From assembly GCA_028023455.1 (NCBI GenBank), contig JAQFVV010006509.1, positions 681,529 to 745,528 on the forward strand: a DNA stretch of 64,000 bases. Reading direction: 5' to 3'. A model generated the notes under the pieces. The model had not been told where the DNA came from, did not search any database, and saw only the letters and a list, made by a program, of their open reading frames with translations. Positions 40,155 to 51,130 of this stretch are shown piece by piece. Positions within the stretch are counted from its first letter, which is position 1. Each line of letters begins with the position of its first letter. Source of the DNA: Epiperipatus broadwayi. Lineage: Eukaryota; Onychophora; Udeonychophora; Euonychophora; Peripatidae. The position numbers and the translations under genes are program-made.

Positions 40155-42313
40155 GTCATCATTATCAACCATTATCAATCCACTGCAGGATGAAGGTCTC
40201 TCCAAGTTTAATCCATCTTCTCCGATCTTTAGCTTCTCTTCTCCACATCACCTCTACACATTTTCTTATTTCATCCATCCATCTTACATGTGGTCTCCTT
40301 CTGGGTCTTTTACAATCTCTTGGAATCCAGTTTAAAATTTCAATTGTCCATCTATTATCATCTCTTCTAGCAATATGTCCAGCCCAACTCCATTTCAATC
40401 TTTCAATTTTTTCAATGAGGTCAGTAACACCTGTTTGTTCTCTTACCCATACATTGCGTTTTCGATCTCTTCTTGTTACTCCCAACATACATCTCTCCAT
40501 ACTTCTTTGAGTGGTCTAAAGTCTCTGTATTGATCTTCTATTAAGTGTCCAAGTCTCAGATCCATAAGTAAGAACTGGTAAAACACATTTGTTAAAAACC
40601 TTTCTTTTCAAACACATAGGCATATTTCCTTTTAATATCAAGTTATTTCTACCGAAAGCACTCCAACCAACTTTAATTCTATGATTAATTTCCTCCATTA
40701 TGTTTCCATCTGTATTAATAATCTGACCAAGGTATTTGTAACTCTTAACTTCTTCTAATTCATCATAATCAATCTTTATTTTCATATTTTGAGCAAATCG
40801 ATTTAACATTACTTTAGTCTTTTTAACATTTATCTTTAGTCCTACTTTCCTACTTTCATCTGATAACTCCTGCAACATTTCCTGCAGCTCCGAAGCATTA
40901 TTTGCAAAAACAACTACATCATCTGTGAAATCTAAATGACTTAAATAATCTCCATTTACTTTCACTCCTTTAGTTTCCCATTTTAATCCACAAAAAACTT
41001 CTTGCAGCACTGCTGTAAAAAGTTTTGGAGATATGGAGTCACCTTGTCTTACACCTTTCTCAATGTTGACTTTCTCAGTATCATTATGTAATCTAATTGT
41101 TGCTGTTGATTTTTTATAAATATTCTTTAAAATATGACAATATCCTGGATCTATACCTTGATGATCCAATGCTTTAATCACTGAAGAAATGTTTATAGAA
41201 TCAAATGCCTTTTCATAATCTACAAATCCAAAACATAATGACAACTCATATTCATTTGTCCTTTCTATAACTTCTCTCAATACTTGAATATGATCTACTG
41301 TACTAAAACCACTTTTAAATCCAGCCTGTTCTCTTGGTTGGTGAAAATCCAAGGTTCTCTGTAGACGAGTTGTAATTATCTTGGTAAAAATTTTATATAA
41401 AACTGATAAAAGGCTGATAGGTCTGTAATTTCTAATATCTTCTTTATCACCTTTTTTAAATATTAATATTATTACTGCATTCTTCCAATCATCCAGTACA
41501 TCTTTATCATTTAGACATTTGGTATATAACTTTGCTAATATTTTTTCTGTTTCTTCACCTGCTTCTTTTAATATATCAATTATAATTCCATCATTACCTG
41601 GAGCCTTTCCTTTTTTCATACATTTAATTGCATTTCTCACTTCTTCATTTAAAATTCTGGGCAATTCGAAAGATGTAATAGATATAGGAGGTACTTGTTC
41701 TTTATTACTATATAATTCTTGATAAAAATCTTCTACCAATTTCATAATATCATCCCTATTTTTAGTAATAATTCCATTTTTTTTCCTTATTGCAGATATA
41801 AATTTCCTACCAATACCAAAATGTTGTTTTACATTCTTAAGACTTTTATTTTCTTCTACAGCTTTTCTTGCTAGTTCACAGTTATACTTTCTTATATCAT
41901 TTTCAACACTTTTCCGGACCATTTTACAAAATTCGAGATATTCAATTTTTTTTTAATGCATCATTCTTGTATATCTTCATATTCCTTCTTTTCTTCATAA
42001 GTTCTCTAGTCTCAGTAGAAATTTTATTAGTCAATTGCTGCTTTTTTCTACCAGCTATCTTTGTTGCAGTTTTTAAAAGTGTATCAGTTATTTTCATATT
42101 AATTTCATTCAAATCTGAATCATGTTCAAAATCTCCTAACACTTGAAACCCTTTTGTAAGTTCTAATTTAAATTCATTAGAATGTTTCTGAAGATTAGGA
42201 ATATCAACTGTAAATATTGTTTTTCTTAATAATTTTTGTCTCTCTTGTTTTACATTAACATGTAACTTACACCTTACTAATCGATGATCACTTCCTGTGT
42301 TAAATTTATTAAG

Positions 42314-42346
<33 letters not shown>
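40155..42346 (-). mobile_element. RTE-like LINE copy 2, 5'-truncated
   Basis: Same family as the LINE at 21207-24395, including the CATCATTATC 3' tail. It is inserted in the Gypsy 2 LTR with the duplication atatatgtgt (40145-40154 and 42347-42356); the empty site is present in the right LTR near 47815-47825. The 5' end stops inside the endonuclease (42315) and is followed by an (AT)n tract of about 35 bp. Younger-looking than copy 1, with long open stretches. Confidence 0.9.
40165..42317 (-). pseudogene. LINE copy 2 reverse transcriptase (partly open)
   Basis: On the - strand: the end of the endonuclease with SDHRLVRCKL (42315-41942), then a 468-codon open frame (41922-40516) with the full [46 protein letters not shown] (motif A), EKGVRQGDSISPKLF (motif B), LDFTDDVVVF (motif C, with FTDD in place of the usual FADD), LGQIINTDG and YGSETW. 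A further 111 codons (40500-40165) carry the RTE-like C-terminus, LKWSWAGHIARRDDNRWT. Frame breaks at about 41930 and 40510 separate the parts. With the 5' endonuclease missing, it cannot move by itself. Confidence 0.92.
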
Positions 42347-42356
<10 letters not shown>

Positions 42357-42639
42357 ATGAGCTGACAGAAAAATACCAGCTCATTGCACCCTTTTCCAAA
42401 AACAAAAAAAAAACTGTTAATCACGCCGTGAGGTCTTAATTTTTTCTTTTCTTTATAAGGTTTTAGGCTTCGTGCATTATAAGTGCACTTTTTATTTCTT
42501 TTACCTAGTATTATAAATGCTTTAGGTCCACATTTTTGGATGATCCTGTATGGGCCTTCGAATAGGGGGGAAAACTTTTTATATTGTTTATCACTTAATT
42601 TGCTAACTGGCTGAGTTTTAACATAAACCCAGTCTCCTA

Positions 42640-43660
42640 CCGTAAATTGTATTGGGCAAGCATTCTCCCTTTTATTCTCTGTTCAGCTTTCTTCTTTAAT
42701 CTGTCTCTAGACAAGCTTCGATCCTCCACTACATTTATCATTTCAGTAACAGTGGGAGTGGGACATTTGAGGAGAGAAGGCTCAACTTGACCATAATGCA
42801 AGTGTTCTGGAGTTAACCCTGTACATTTGTGGTATGTATAAGTAATTATTTTAATCATTTGTGGCAATACTTTAAACCACTGTTGATGGTTACCTTTCAA
42901 ATGTATGTAAAATAAGTTCCCCAATTCTTTCATAACCCGTTTGCAAGGGTTAGATTGAGGGTTACAGATAGAGGTGAGAACGTGATGTATCTGTTCTTGC
43001 TGAAGCCAATTCTTCCATTCTCTCAATATAAAAGGAGTTCCATGATCACTCAAAATTATCCAAGGTTTTCCAACTTGAACAAATTGTTTTTCTTTTAGTA
43101 TGGTTACGGAAGACCCGGCATGAGCCTTTCGTAGGGGTAGGCCTGTACTAATTTTGAGAAAACATCAAAGGCCACCAATATATATTTATATCTACAAAAT
43201 GATGGTAGAGGGTCATAAAAATCTATTGCTAGAAGCTCATTCGGGTTCTTAGCTATTATTGGCACCAGTGTCCCAGCATAATTTTTATTAGCTGGTTTAC
43301 TTTGCCAACACTCATGGCACCCCTGTAACATAGTAACCACTGACCTATACAAACTTGGCCAATAATACTATCTCTGTATTAGTTTACTTGTTTTAAGAGA
43401 CCCATAATGCCCATATATACCATGCATATATTTTATTATTCTTTCCCTTAGATTTTGCGATATAAATATTCTCCAACAATCTACTCCTTTTTTAACCTGA
43501 AACATCAACAACCCATTTATTATTTTATACCGATATAATTTGTTTCTTTTTTGCGTGCAATTTTTTTGTTGTCTGAAATTTGCTTCTTTACAGCCTTGTA
43601 TCATCTTCTTGCACGTAGTGTCCGAGTTTTGAAAAAAATGTAGTCTTTTCAAATCTTTCT
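42640..43660 (-). pseudogene. pol: Gypsy 2 integrase
   Basis: Order on the - strand: YMHGIYGHYGSLKT (zinc-binding His pair, near 43430) and CHECWQSK (Cys pair, near 43310). Core with LLAIDFYDPL (first catalytic Asp, near 43210) and VAFDVFSKLV. After a frame break, SDHGTPF (second Asp, 43050). Then NPQSNPCKRVMKEL, where the catalytic Glu expected before Arg is Lys (Gypsy 1 keeps NPCER). The C-terminus runs to 42637 and in broken frames to 42470 (a NAFVLE-like PKAFIILG block). Frame breaks plus the Glu-to-Lys change make it inactive. Confidence 0.9.
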
Positions 43661-43739
43661 CTATCGATACTGCAGGATCTGCTTTAAGAGATATTAATCG
43701 AGCTCTGTCTAGTGTTAAATTTTAACTGTGATCCGTAAG

Positions 43740-44140
43740 CAGATTTCTGCTTCATATATCCGGTACTATATTTTCTTTCCCAGAGCAATGAATTACCCTG
43801 TAATTAAACTTCTGTAAGTATAATGCCCATCTTATAAGTCTATCATTAGTTAAGTAACACCTATTTATAAACTCTAAGCTTTTATGATCAGTAATAATAA
43901 TAACCTTAGACCCTAAAAGTAAATGCTTAAGTTTATTTAATGCCCAAACAATTGCCAATGCCACCCTTTCCGTAATGGTATAATTTCTTTCCACTGGATT
44001 TATTGTCCTACTTAAAAAATACAAAACCTGAGGTATCTTCTCTTCATTCTCTTGAAACAACACCACTCTCAATCCTACACTACTACTATGAGTTTGTAAC
44101 CTAAAAGGTTTGTCAAAATCCAGATAGGTGAGTGTTACAG
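43740..44140 (-). pseudogene. pol: Gypsy 2 RNase H domain
   Basis: A 106-codon open part (44072-43752) with LRVVLFQ-like start, PVERNYTITERVALAIVWAL (catalytic Glu region), IIITDHKSLEFI (catalytic Asp) and IVPDI at the end. It aligns with the Gypsy 1 RNase H. The first catalytic Asp block falls in the broken region around 44080-44100. Confidence 0.88.
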
Positions 44141-44143
44141 TAC

Positions 44144-45175
44144 CTACAAATTTTTTTTTATCTGTTTAAATGCTTGCTCTTGTTTTTCCATCCATTCCCA
44201 CTTGCTTTCTTTTGTCAGTAAATGCACAAGTGCTTCTGTATTTGTAAAAAAATCTTTGTAGAACCTTTGATAGAAAATGCACATACCAAGGAACGATCTG
44301 ATCTGTTTTCTATTCTTCGGTTGAGGGAATTTAACGATCGCTTCTATTTTGTCAGGTTGGGGCCTCACCCCTTTAGCACATATGTGATGACCAAGAAATA
44401 TAATTTCTTCCTGAAATATATTACTTTTTTTTAGATTTATTGTAATGTCCTTTTCGTGACACTCACAGAGGAACACAATGAAATTTTCTAAATGTTCCTG
44501 AAAAGATCGTGATGCAATTACGGCATCATCCATATAATAGAGTATAAATTCTTTTACCCTCGAGAAAGTACCTGGTCTAAACATTGTAATAGCCCTGACC
44601 CACTGTTAATTAGTCCAAATGGAACTCGTTGAAACACTATGTAAAGCCTTCATAATGGAATGCCGAGTATTTCTGATCCTCAGCATGCAGCACCATCTGC
44701 CAGTAACTTGTTGTCAAATCGAATGACAAAAAAAAAATTTTATTTTTTTTAAATTCCAACAGCAAATCTGTAATTCAGAGTGGCACATCCTGATCAGGTA
44801 TAGTGATGGTATTTAACTGCTGAGCATCTAAGCATATTCTCATAGAGCCATCCTTTTTTTTTACAATTACTAAAGGGTTTATATATGATAACTGATGTTT
44901 TTTTATAATACCCCATTGTTCTATTTGTTGTATTTGTTTATCAACTTCCTCTTTATATTTGTCAGGAACTGGGTATGACCTACCCTGAAAATGAGTTTCT
45001 TCTTTCACCTTTATCCGATGAACATATCCCTTTATAATTCTGGGTTTAATGGCGAATACTTGTTCCTTTTTCGAAAGTGCCTCTTTAAGTTGATTTTTCC
45101 AGCCCCTATTATTACTACCTAACTCAGTTATTTTACATTCTATTTCTTGGTATATGTCATTAGTTACCATCTAAG
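44144..45175 (-). pseudogene. pol: Gypsy 2 reverse transcriptase
   Basis: N-terminal half (45170-44775): IKGYVHRIKVKEETHFQGRS, then MRICLDAQQLNTITIPDQDVP. The middle (44774-44590) is broken by frameshifts but still shows a YWQM-like motif A end and a FGLINSGSGLLQ-like motif B in pieces. C-terminal half (44584-44144): YYMDDAVIAS (motif C, catalytic Asp-Asp intact), IIFLGHHICAKGVRPQPDK and LGMCIFYQRFY. Same arrangement as Gypsy 1. Confidence 0.9.
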
Positions 45176-45179
45176 CTAC

Positions 45180-45703
45180 CCTGTTATCACTCTGTCTGTT
45201 ATATCCACTAAATGGCACCCTTTCATTTCCTATCATTATATTTTTTTCGCTATAATTAATTTCCATCCCAGTTTGGTGCATAAAATCCGACCCCAATATA
45301 AGATCTTCTACCAAACCTGACATTGATAATAATGTATGCTGTATTTTTTTCTTCCCACTTGTACTTCCCTGTATATTTGTATAGGATCTAACTTAACTCT
45401 TTTGCCATTAGCCATAGTTATTTCAGATTTTCTTAATGGTAGCAACTGTATTTCCCTCTTCTGATCTCTGATTCGATCTAATATTTTATTTGAGATTATT
45501 GAGACTTGACTCCCCATGTCTAATAGGGCCTGTATCGCTATTCCCTGTATTTTTATTGTTATCATCGGGCAAGTTTGTTCTGCCATCATTTGTATTTTCT
45601 CTTCTTCCTCAATTACTACATTTAACAGCTTAGGGAGTTGTTCTTGTTTCTCTTCTTCCTGTACATTTTCTTCCTCTCTAAGAACTTCCAATATGTCTTC
45701 CAC
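45180..45703 (-). pseudogene. pol: Gypsy 2 aspartic protease
   Basis: An acidic N-terminal stretch (VLREEENVQEEEKQEQ) leads to ALLDMGSQVSIIS, where the active-site Asp-Thr/Ser-Gly reads Asp-Met-Gly, then EITMANGKRVK. After a frame break near 45308, LILGSDFMHQTGM follows, the second conserved motif. The Met in the catalytic triplet and the frame break argue for loss of activity. Confidence 0.85.
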
Positions 45704-45749
45704 ACCTTCGCACCTACAAACAGCTAATCTCTCATATATTTTGCGGCAA

Positions 45750-46270
45750 GTTTTTTTTTATAATACTTATAATTTGCCGTTCAGTAATAGGATATTCTAT
45801 CATCCTTTTCAAATTTACCACTTGCTTTTAAAAAAAAACTGTCTATATCCTATCCCTTCTTCTTTTTTATACCTTTCTAATTCTACCACTCTTCATAACT
45901 TTTTTTGTCTCTTTACATTCCAAAACGTATGCATTAATTTATTTTTGTACTGTTTGAAATCATCTGGTCTTTTCTGTATCATTCTCCACCAATTTCTTGC
46001 CATGCCCACCAAATAATTACTTGCTATAATTATTTTTTCTTCTTACCTTGCCTCGTACCTACAAAAACACTTCTAAACTTTCCAAGTGTTCGAATAGAGT
46101 CTCCTCTTTGTCTCCTTCAAACATTTTTATCTTAATTCTATCCTGCATTTTATCTACAATATTTTTAATTTACTTCCGACATTCAAAACCCTCCCCTACT
46201 GGGACACTAACTCCTCGCTCTAAGCACCTGAACCTGCCTTACCCCACTTTTACCTAATTTCCAGCCGTTT
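45750..46270 (-). pseudogene. gag: Gypsy 2 gag-like protein, decayed
   Basis: Frame-by-frame reading of the - strand gives FEGDKEETLFEHLESLEVF (near 46100), then GMARNWWRMIQKRPDDFKQY and LMHTFW (45910-46010), then YPITERQIISIIKKNLPQNI (45740-45800). These match Gypsy 1 gag blocks (PLEHLESLQEMF, GMAEDWW, LTERLI, NMPKDIQ) in order. Several stops and shifts break it. Confidence 0.75.
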
Positions 46271-46334
46271 ATTTAGTTAATGAGCCCTACACATTGAGAC
46301 ACCATTTTCTTATATTTTACCCACTGCTACCCTC

Positions 46335-47859
46335 TGTAACAAAACCTCTTGTTATGCTCTTAAATTTCACGAGATTGCAACATATGGTGGCCGTTCGAGG
46401 GTGCCACCAAGCATTTCTGCCTAGACCATATTATAAAATTTCTATAATAATGGTTAATTTATTTACGAATGGCAATCACCAAATGTAAATCTTAAAATAA
46501 TTTTCTTTTAATGGACCAAAATATTATAAAATGAATTATAAGAATTAATTATAATAAACAAAAAAAAAAACAAATCGACACTTTACTATTGTTGAAATAT
46601 TTATTATACCTTTATTCTATTTGTTGGTTATTCCCTTTCCTCATACTTGTCGAATCAAACCCTCCTGATCCTTTTTGTTTCTAATCAAGAATTAACATGT
46701 ATCATTCTCGAAGGAACATGCGCCGTAACTTTACCAATTATACAATATTTTCATCAAATATCATGGTATATAACTATGAGTGAACTCAAGGGTGACTTAC
46801 TATAAGAGTGTGATTGTTAAAAACAAATGCATTCAAACCTCCTCTTTCTAATGTTAAATCTTTTCATCTTAAATTTTTACTTGTCCTTAGATCGAGTATA
46901 CAGTTTTTCTTATTCATATCTATACATTATAAAAACAACAATCATAGAAACTAAAGGTAAGTTTAATTAATAGATCGTAACCCCCAAAAAAAATAATAAT
47001 AAAGAAAAAAACAATATAATGTAGATTAATTTGAATTAGTAAATACATCTACTTAAAGATTACATATCCCTCCCTTTCTACTGCTGAAACTTTGAGATAT
47101 TTGAAGTGAAGGCTTTTCTTTCTTTTTTTAAATTCTATTACGCAAATGTCTCTTGAAATTATAATAAAAAAAAAGTCTATTTACCCTGATCGATCAGTGT
47201 AGATCCTGTGTGGGTGGAATATTTTACTTTATTCATCATGGTTTGTCCGTGATCTTCTTCCAGTCTGTTCTCTTTGGCTAGCTCTCTATGTCCAGCATTT
47301 ACAAGGCAGTTCCAGGTGGCAATAGGAAGAGGTTCCCAAAAGGGAAAGTTCTGTAAGATGTAATTTTCCAATTTTTACTATTGACGAATCCGAGCCGAAT
47401 TTAAAATTATAGATTAGGTGTTGACCTTGGCAAAAATCCAATTAATTTAAACAAAAGGAAAGTTCATAATTTATAGTTTTTTTTAAAGTCTCAATTCACA
47501 CCTTTAATGTTCTCTTCTTTTATTTCATATTTTATTTTAAAATCTCAAAGAAACATTCCAATTGATCAGCATAATAGATAGCATAAAATACCTTCACTAA
47601 CAAAGCCCCAACAATAGAACTAATTGCTTTCTTTTCCCTTCTATCTTGAAGAATTTTTTTAAAGACTAAACAAAAGACAAACTTTTATCAAAAACATGCA
47701 AGATCTTGATCTAATTTATTTTAACTTCTCAAGAACTTCATTTTAAAATTAAGTGTTAATTTATTTCTTTTTTTCAAAAGTTATGTATTATAAAATGATA
47801 TTTGTATTTTAACAAAATATATGTGTATGAGTATGAGCTGACAGAAAAATACCAGCTCA
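46335..47859 (-). repeat. 5' LTR of Gypsy 2 (uninterrupted)
   Basis: 1,525 bp with TG...CA ends, matching the three pieces of the left LTR. It preserves the empty sites for the piggyBac-like element (near 46505-46512) and the LINE (near 47815-47825). It has a 24-bp stretch near 47414-47437 not found in the left copy. Confidence 0.92.
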
Positions 47860-48029
47860 CTACCTACAACAATCAAACAAACAAAATTCTTTTCACTCTT
47901 GGAATTTAATATTATGGCTATTGATTTGACTTTAGAACATTCACAAACTCTAAAATATCACAATATTTAAATCAATAATTCTTTTTATATTAATTTTGAA
48001 CGCTTCTGCTTTATATTCTTATAGAATAG

Positions 48030-50085
48030 AGAATGAGGCTTTGTGCATTATATGTTCTCCTAATACCTTCTGGAGTTGAAAACATATAAGCATTCTCTCC
48101 AACTTGTTTTCCAATTTTGTAAGGAACACATAACCAAAGACCTCCCTAACTTTACATTAATGTATTTCCAAATGTGTCTCCCATTCTCTATAAAATAGCA
48201 GTAATTTCTCTTATGGTTAACTGACTATTCCAAATTAGATGCTGATTTAACTTCAAGGCAATTTCCATTTCTACATTAAAATATCACTCTTTTTCCATAA
48301 TTTTATGAAATATCTTAACTTCATATTCCATATCATTAACATAGTAATTCATTTTATCTTGAACATCTTTAGCTAGCTTTTCAGTATTAATTTCACTACC
48401 TTGTAATACATCTAACAATTTAATAATCTCTTTACTAGTATATTTATCAACTAGAGTTATGATTTGTTCACTTAAATATGATAGATTTCCTCTACTCAAT
48501 CTTACCATTTGAATTTCCAATAAAAAAAGTAAGAGTTTTCACTCTGACATCTTGATTATGGGCAAACTTCTCATAACCAACTTTATAAATATATTTTCTG
48601 ATATCACCTGATATCTAAAATAATCTCACAGGTCAGATCCCCCAAAACCAACTAATAATATGTATTTAAAATCTCTATATGTACCAGGCTTTTTAACTAC
48701 TGACTGCCACCAATCTTTTGCATCAACATTTAACAAATTATTAAAAAGGACCAATTTATCCTTTTTGGACATGGTACCCAAAGAAAACAACTTCTCTAAT
48801 TTATTTAGAGATTCTAAATGATTTTTTGTATCATCCACTTTCATTGGTTTTATTTTTATAAACCTTACATCCATGGAATTCTCTTTATCTAACTTTTCTT
48901 CAACTGATTGGCAACTTTTAACATGTTTGGCTTCCTGGCACATAATTATCCTCCCTCTATAGTTATTTATGACATCCTTCATACATTCTATTCTATCCCA
49001 GTTTTCATTACCAAGTCTATTTTATAAAATTTGATTCTACCATTTCTTTCATAAATCTTTTAACGTTTTCAATCTATCATGATTACTCAAATTGAATCAT
49101 TTTAATTTTAAAATAAATATCTGGTATTAACCCATCCAATTTTATTTTATTAAAGAAACTATCTATGTAATTCTTTTGCTTCTCTCTTAATTGATCAATG
49201 TTTATATTACTCATATATTTTTGACTATTATTCTCTTCACTTAAACTCTTTATTTTTCTCTATTTGCTCTATTAAGCATTTTTCTAACTTTTTAAACTTT
49301 TCTCTCACTATAGATTGATACTTTTGATACTCAATTTTACTGGATCTTATATCCTGTAATTTTTTCTCTATTCCTATCTCCAACTCTTTTTTAAATTCTA
49401 GAGTGGTTTTATTGACTTCTTCCTTTACTTTTGTTTTGAAAAATTCAAATTTGCTTTCCATTAATTCCATTTGATTCTTAATGCTTTTAATGCCACTACC
49501 TAAAGCTACATCTAATGCTTTACCGTCTCATTGATTTCATCTTTATTAACTGTACATTTTTTGATAACTTCTATTACTTGCACTTTAAAATCTTGAACAT
49601 TTTTATGACCATATCTCTCTACCTTTCCTCTATTTCCTTTTTTATTACCTCCAGAACTTTCTCTTTTGTTGTAAACTTTTCATTTAACTCTTCATTTTTT
49701 CTCTAAATCTCACTTTATAAACTTAATGGCTTGCTGATTTTCTACTATACCTTTATTCATAAATTCTAACTTCTCACTTAGCAGTTTATCATTTTCTTTT
49801 AGTTTTTCACTTAAAGATTTATTACTTTCTTCCACATTTTTATTCAAAGACTAGTATTCTAATTTTTCATTCAAAGATTTATTGTCTTCTCTTAAAGATT
49901 TAATATTTTCTTCTAATTTTTTTTCATGGAAATATTTACTAGTCTCTTCTGAGTTTTTATTTAAATCTTCTCTTAAAGATTTACTATTTTCTTCTAACTT
50001 TTTCATCATCAATGCAAATAAATCCTCTAAACTTTTCTTCTCTTCCGCCTCAAGAATTTTCTTTTCTTCTATCATTTTATGTTGA
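48030..50085 (-). pseudogene. gag: Third Gypsy-like element: coiled-coil gag and integrase tail relic
   Basis: On the - strand 50075-49851 is a Lys/Glu-rich coiled coil with an internal repeat (KKLEENSKSLRED, KLEENIKSLRED). Coiled-coil sequence continues in pieces to 49237 (FKKELEIGIEKKLQD). Then 48982-48626 has DAKDWWQSVVKKPGTYRDF, a gag capsid signature like those of Gypsy 1 and 2. Shifted frames continue with IYKVGYEKFAHNQDVRVKTL (near 48560) and 48520-48284. Finally 48200-48030 shows GKQVGENAYMFSTPEGIRRTY, like the C-terminal integrase blocks of the other two elements. RT and RNase H are missing, and no LTRs were identified. The long coiled coil before gag is unusual. Confidence 0.6.
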
Positions 50086-50185
50086 ACACTTTTTTTCTAC
50101 TTCCCAATCTTGCCTGTGAATGACCTTTTTTTTTTCCATTCTTATTTCCATCTCTAACATCTCCTTCAGATCTTATTCTTGAACA

Positions 50186-50700
50186 GAACAAATATTTTGT
50201 TTTTCTTGATTTTCAATCTACTCATTTTAATTTTTCCCCCACTAATATGCTATATTAACTTTTGAAAGATAGATTAATTCAACTTCATAAAAGATAATCT
50301 ACACTAGCCTATTTTCAACACTCAATAATTCTTTAAAATAACTTGCTAAATCAATTATATTTCACTTTTATCGTCTTTATTATTAACTCCTATAAACAAT
50401 GCTTGTTATTATTTATTTACAATAATATTAAAATTCTTATAAACAAGTTGCATATTTTATTTTTCCACCATCATCACCACAAACACAACATGAATTATCA
50501 TCGCATAAACTATACCAATCTATTTAAGATTTGCCTACTGATCACATATCCATATTATGTAAGCCTTTAAATAATATTTTATCAAACATCAAATTTTTAA
50601 TTCTAACAATTATATTTAATAATTCAAGTAATGTGTTAAGCACTTCCCTATTTAAATAAATCATTATAATCAATGATTAGTTCATTAATCAAACCATGCA
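50186..50700. other. Intergenic, no feature seen
   Basis: A/T-rich DNA upstream of the third gag relic; it may contain its leader or LTR, but no second copy is present in the window. Confidence 0.4.
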
Positions 50701-50714
50701 TTTGGGCACCAAAT

Positions 50715-50715
<1 letters not shown>

Positions 50716-50757
<42 letters not shown>

Positions 50758-50763
50758 GTATAT

Positions 50764-50808
<45 letters not shown>
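50716..50808. repeat. Paired (AT)n tracts around ATTTGGTATATTGA
   Basis: Two (AT)n runs of about 35-40 bp separated by about 14 bases; the pair can form a cruciform. Confidence 0.9.
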
Positions 50809-50809
<1 letters not shown>

Positions 50810-50937
50810 ATTCAACTAGATAGTGTAAATAATCCAACCTTATAACTACAAAAGTATCTGCTTTAGTAAAAACATATTTTTAATGTAGTGAGAATGTGAC
50901 ATAAATAAATAGTAACTGTCTTAAGCCAATAAACATC

Positions 50938-51130
50938 ACATGATCACCATTTCTTATGCTTGCTCTTAACTGTTATTAAAACAGGCAAAACTAGTCTGGG
51001 TATATTAGATAAGTAGGCACTAGATGGGGATTTTATGCACAAGCCTTCTGGCACCCATTGATTACTCTGGCTTGCACTGAGTGGCAATATGTATAAAAGT
51101 TTTGTTTGTTTTAGTAACAGTCTTTCTTAA
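50938..51130. mobile_element. Shortened copy of the 16.9-kb MITE-like family
   Basis: CACCATTTCTTATGCTT, then GGGGATTTTATGCACAAGCC, CCCATTGATTACTCTGGCTTG and GAGTGGCA resemble the outer left end and the right arm of 16905-17450 in the same order. The inner part is deleted. Confidence 0.45.

Larger units (their letters stand above)
37895..42383 (-). repeat. 3' LTR of Gypsy 2, carrying two insertions
   Basis: The LTR is in three pieces (37895-38071, 38816-40154, 42347-42383), split by a piggyBac-like element and a LINE. The pieces align in order with the 46335-47859 LTR. It also has a stretch near 39664-39715 that is absent from the other LTR, and lacks about 24 bp present there near 47414-47437. 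Confidence 0.9.
37895..47859 (-). mobile_element. Ty3/Gypsy LTR retrotransposon 2 (complete, inactive, nested)
   Basis: LTRs starting TGTAACAAAA and ending ACCAGCTCA (+ strand reading) lie at 37895-42383 (3' LTR, interrupted) and 46335-47859 (5' LTR). The 4-bp duplication ctac (37891-37894 and 47860-47863) flanks the whole element. Internal order on the - strand is gag, protease, RT, RNase H, integrase. A purine-rich tract abuts the 3' LTR at 42384-42403. Gag and pol resemble Gypsy 1 throughout, so the two are related families, but their LTRs are unrelated by eye. Frameshifts, stops and changed catalytic residues show it is dead. Confidence 0.93.

Noticed and set aside
40151-40510. A 119-codon + strand frame
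   Set aside because: Antisense shadow of the LINE C-terminal domain.
45516-46016. A 166-codon Ser-rich + strand frame
   Set aside because: Antisense of the Gypsy 2 protease/gag region; the minus-strand reading has family motifs, this one does not.
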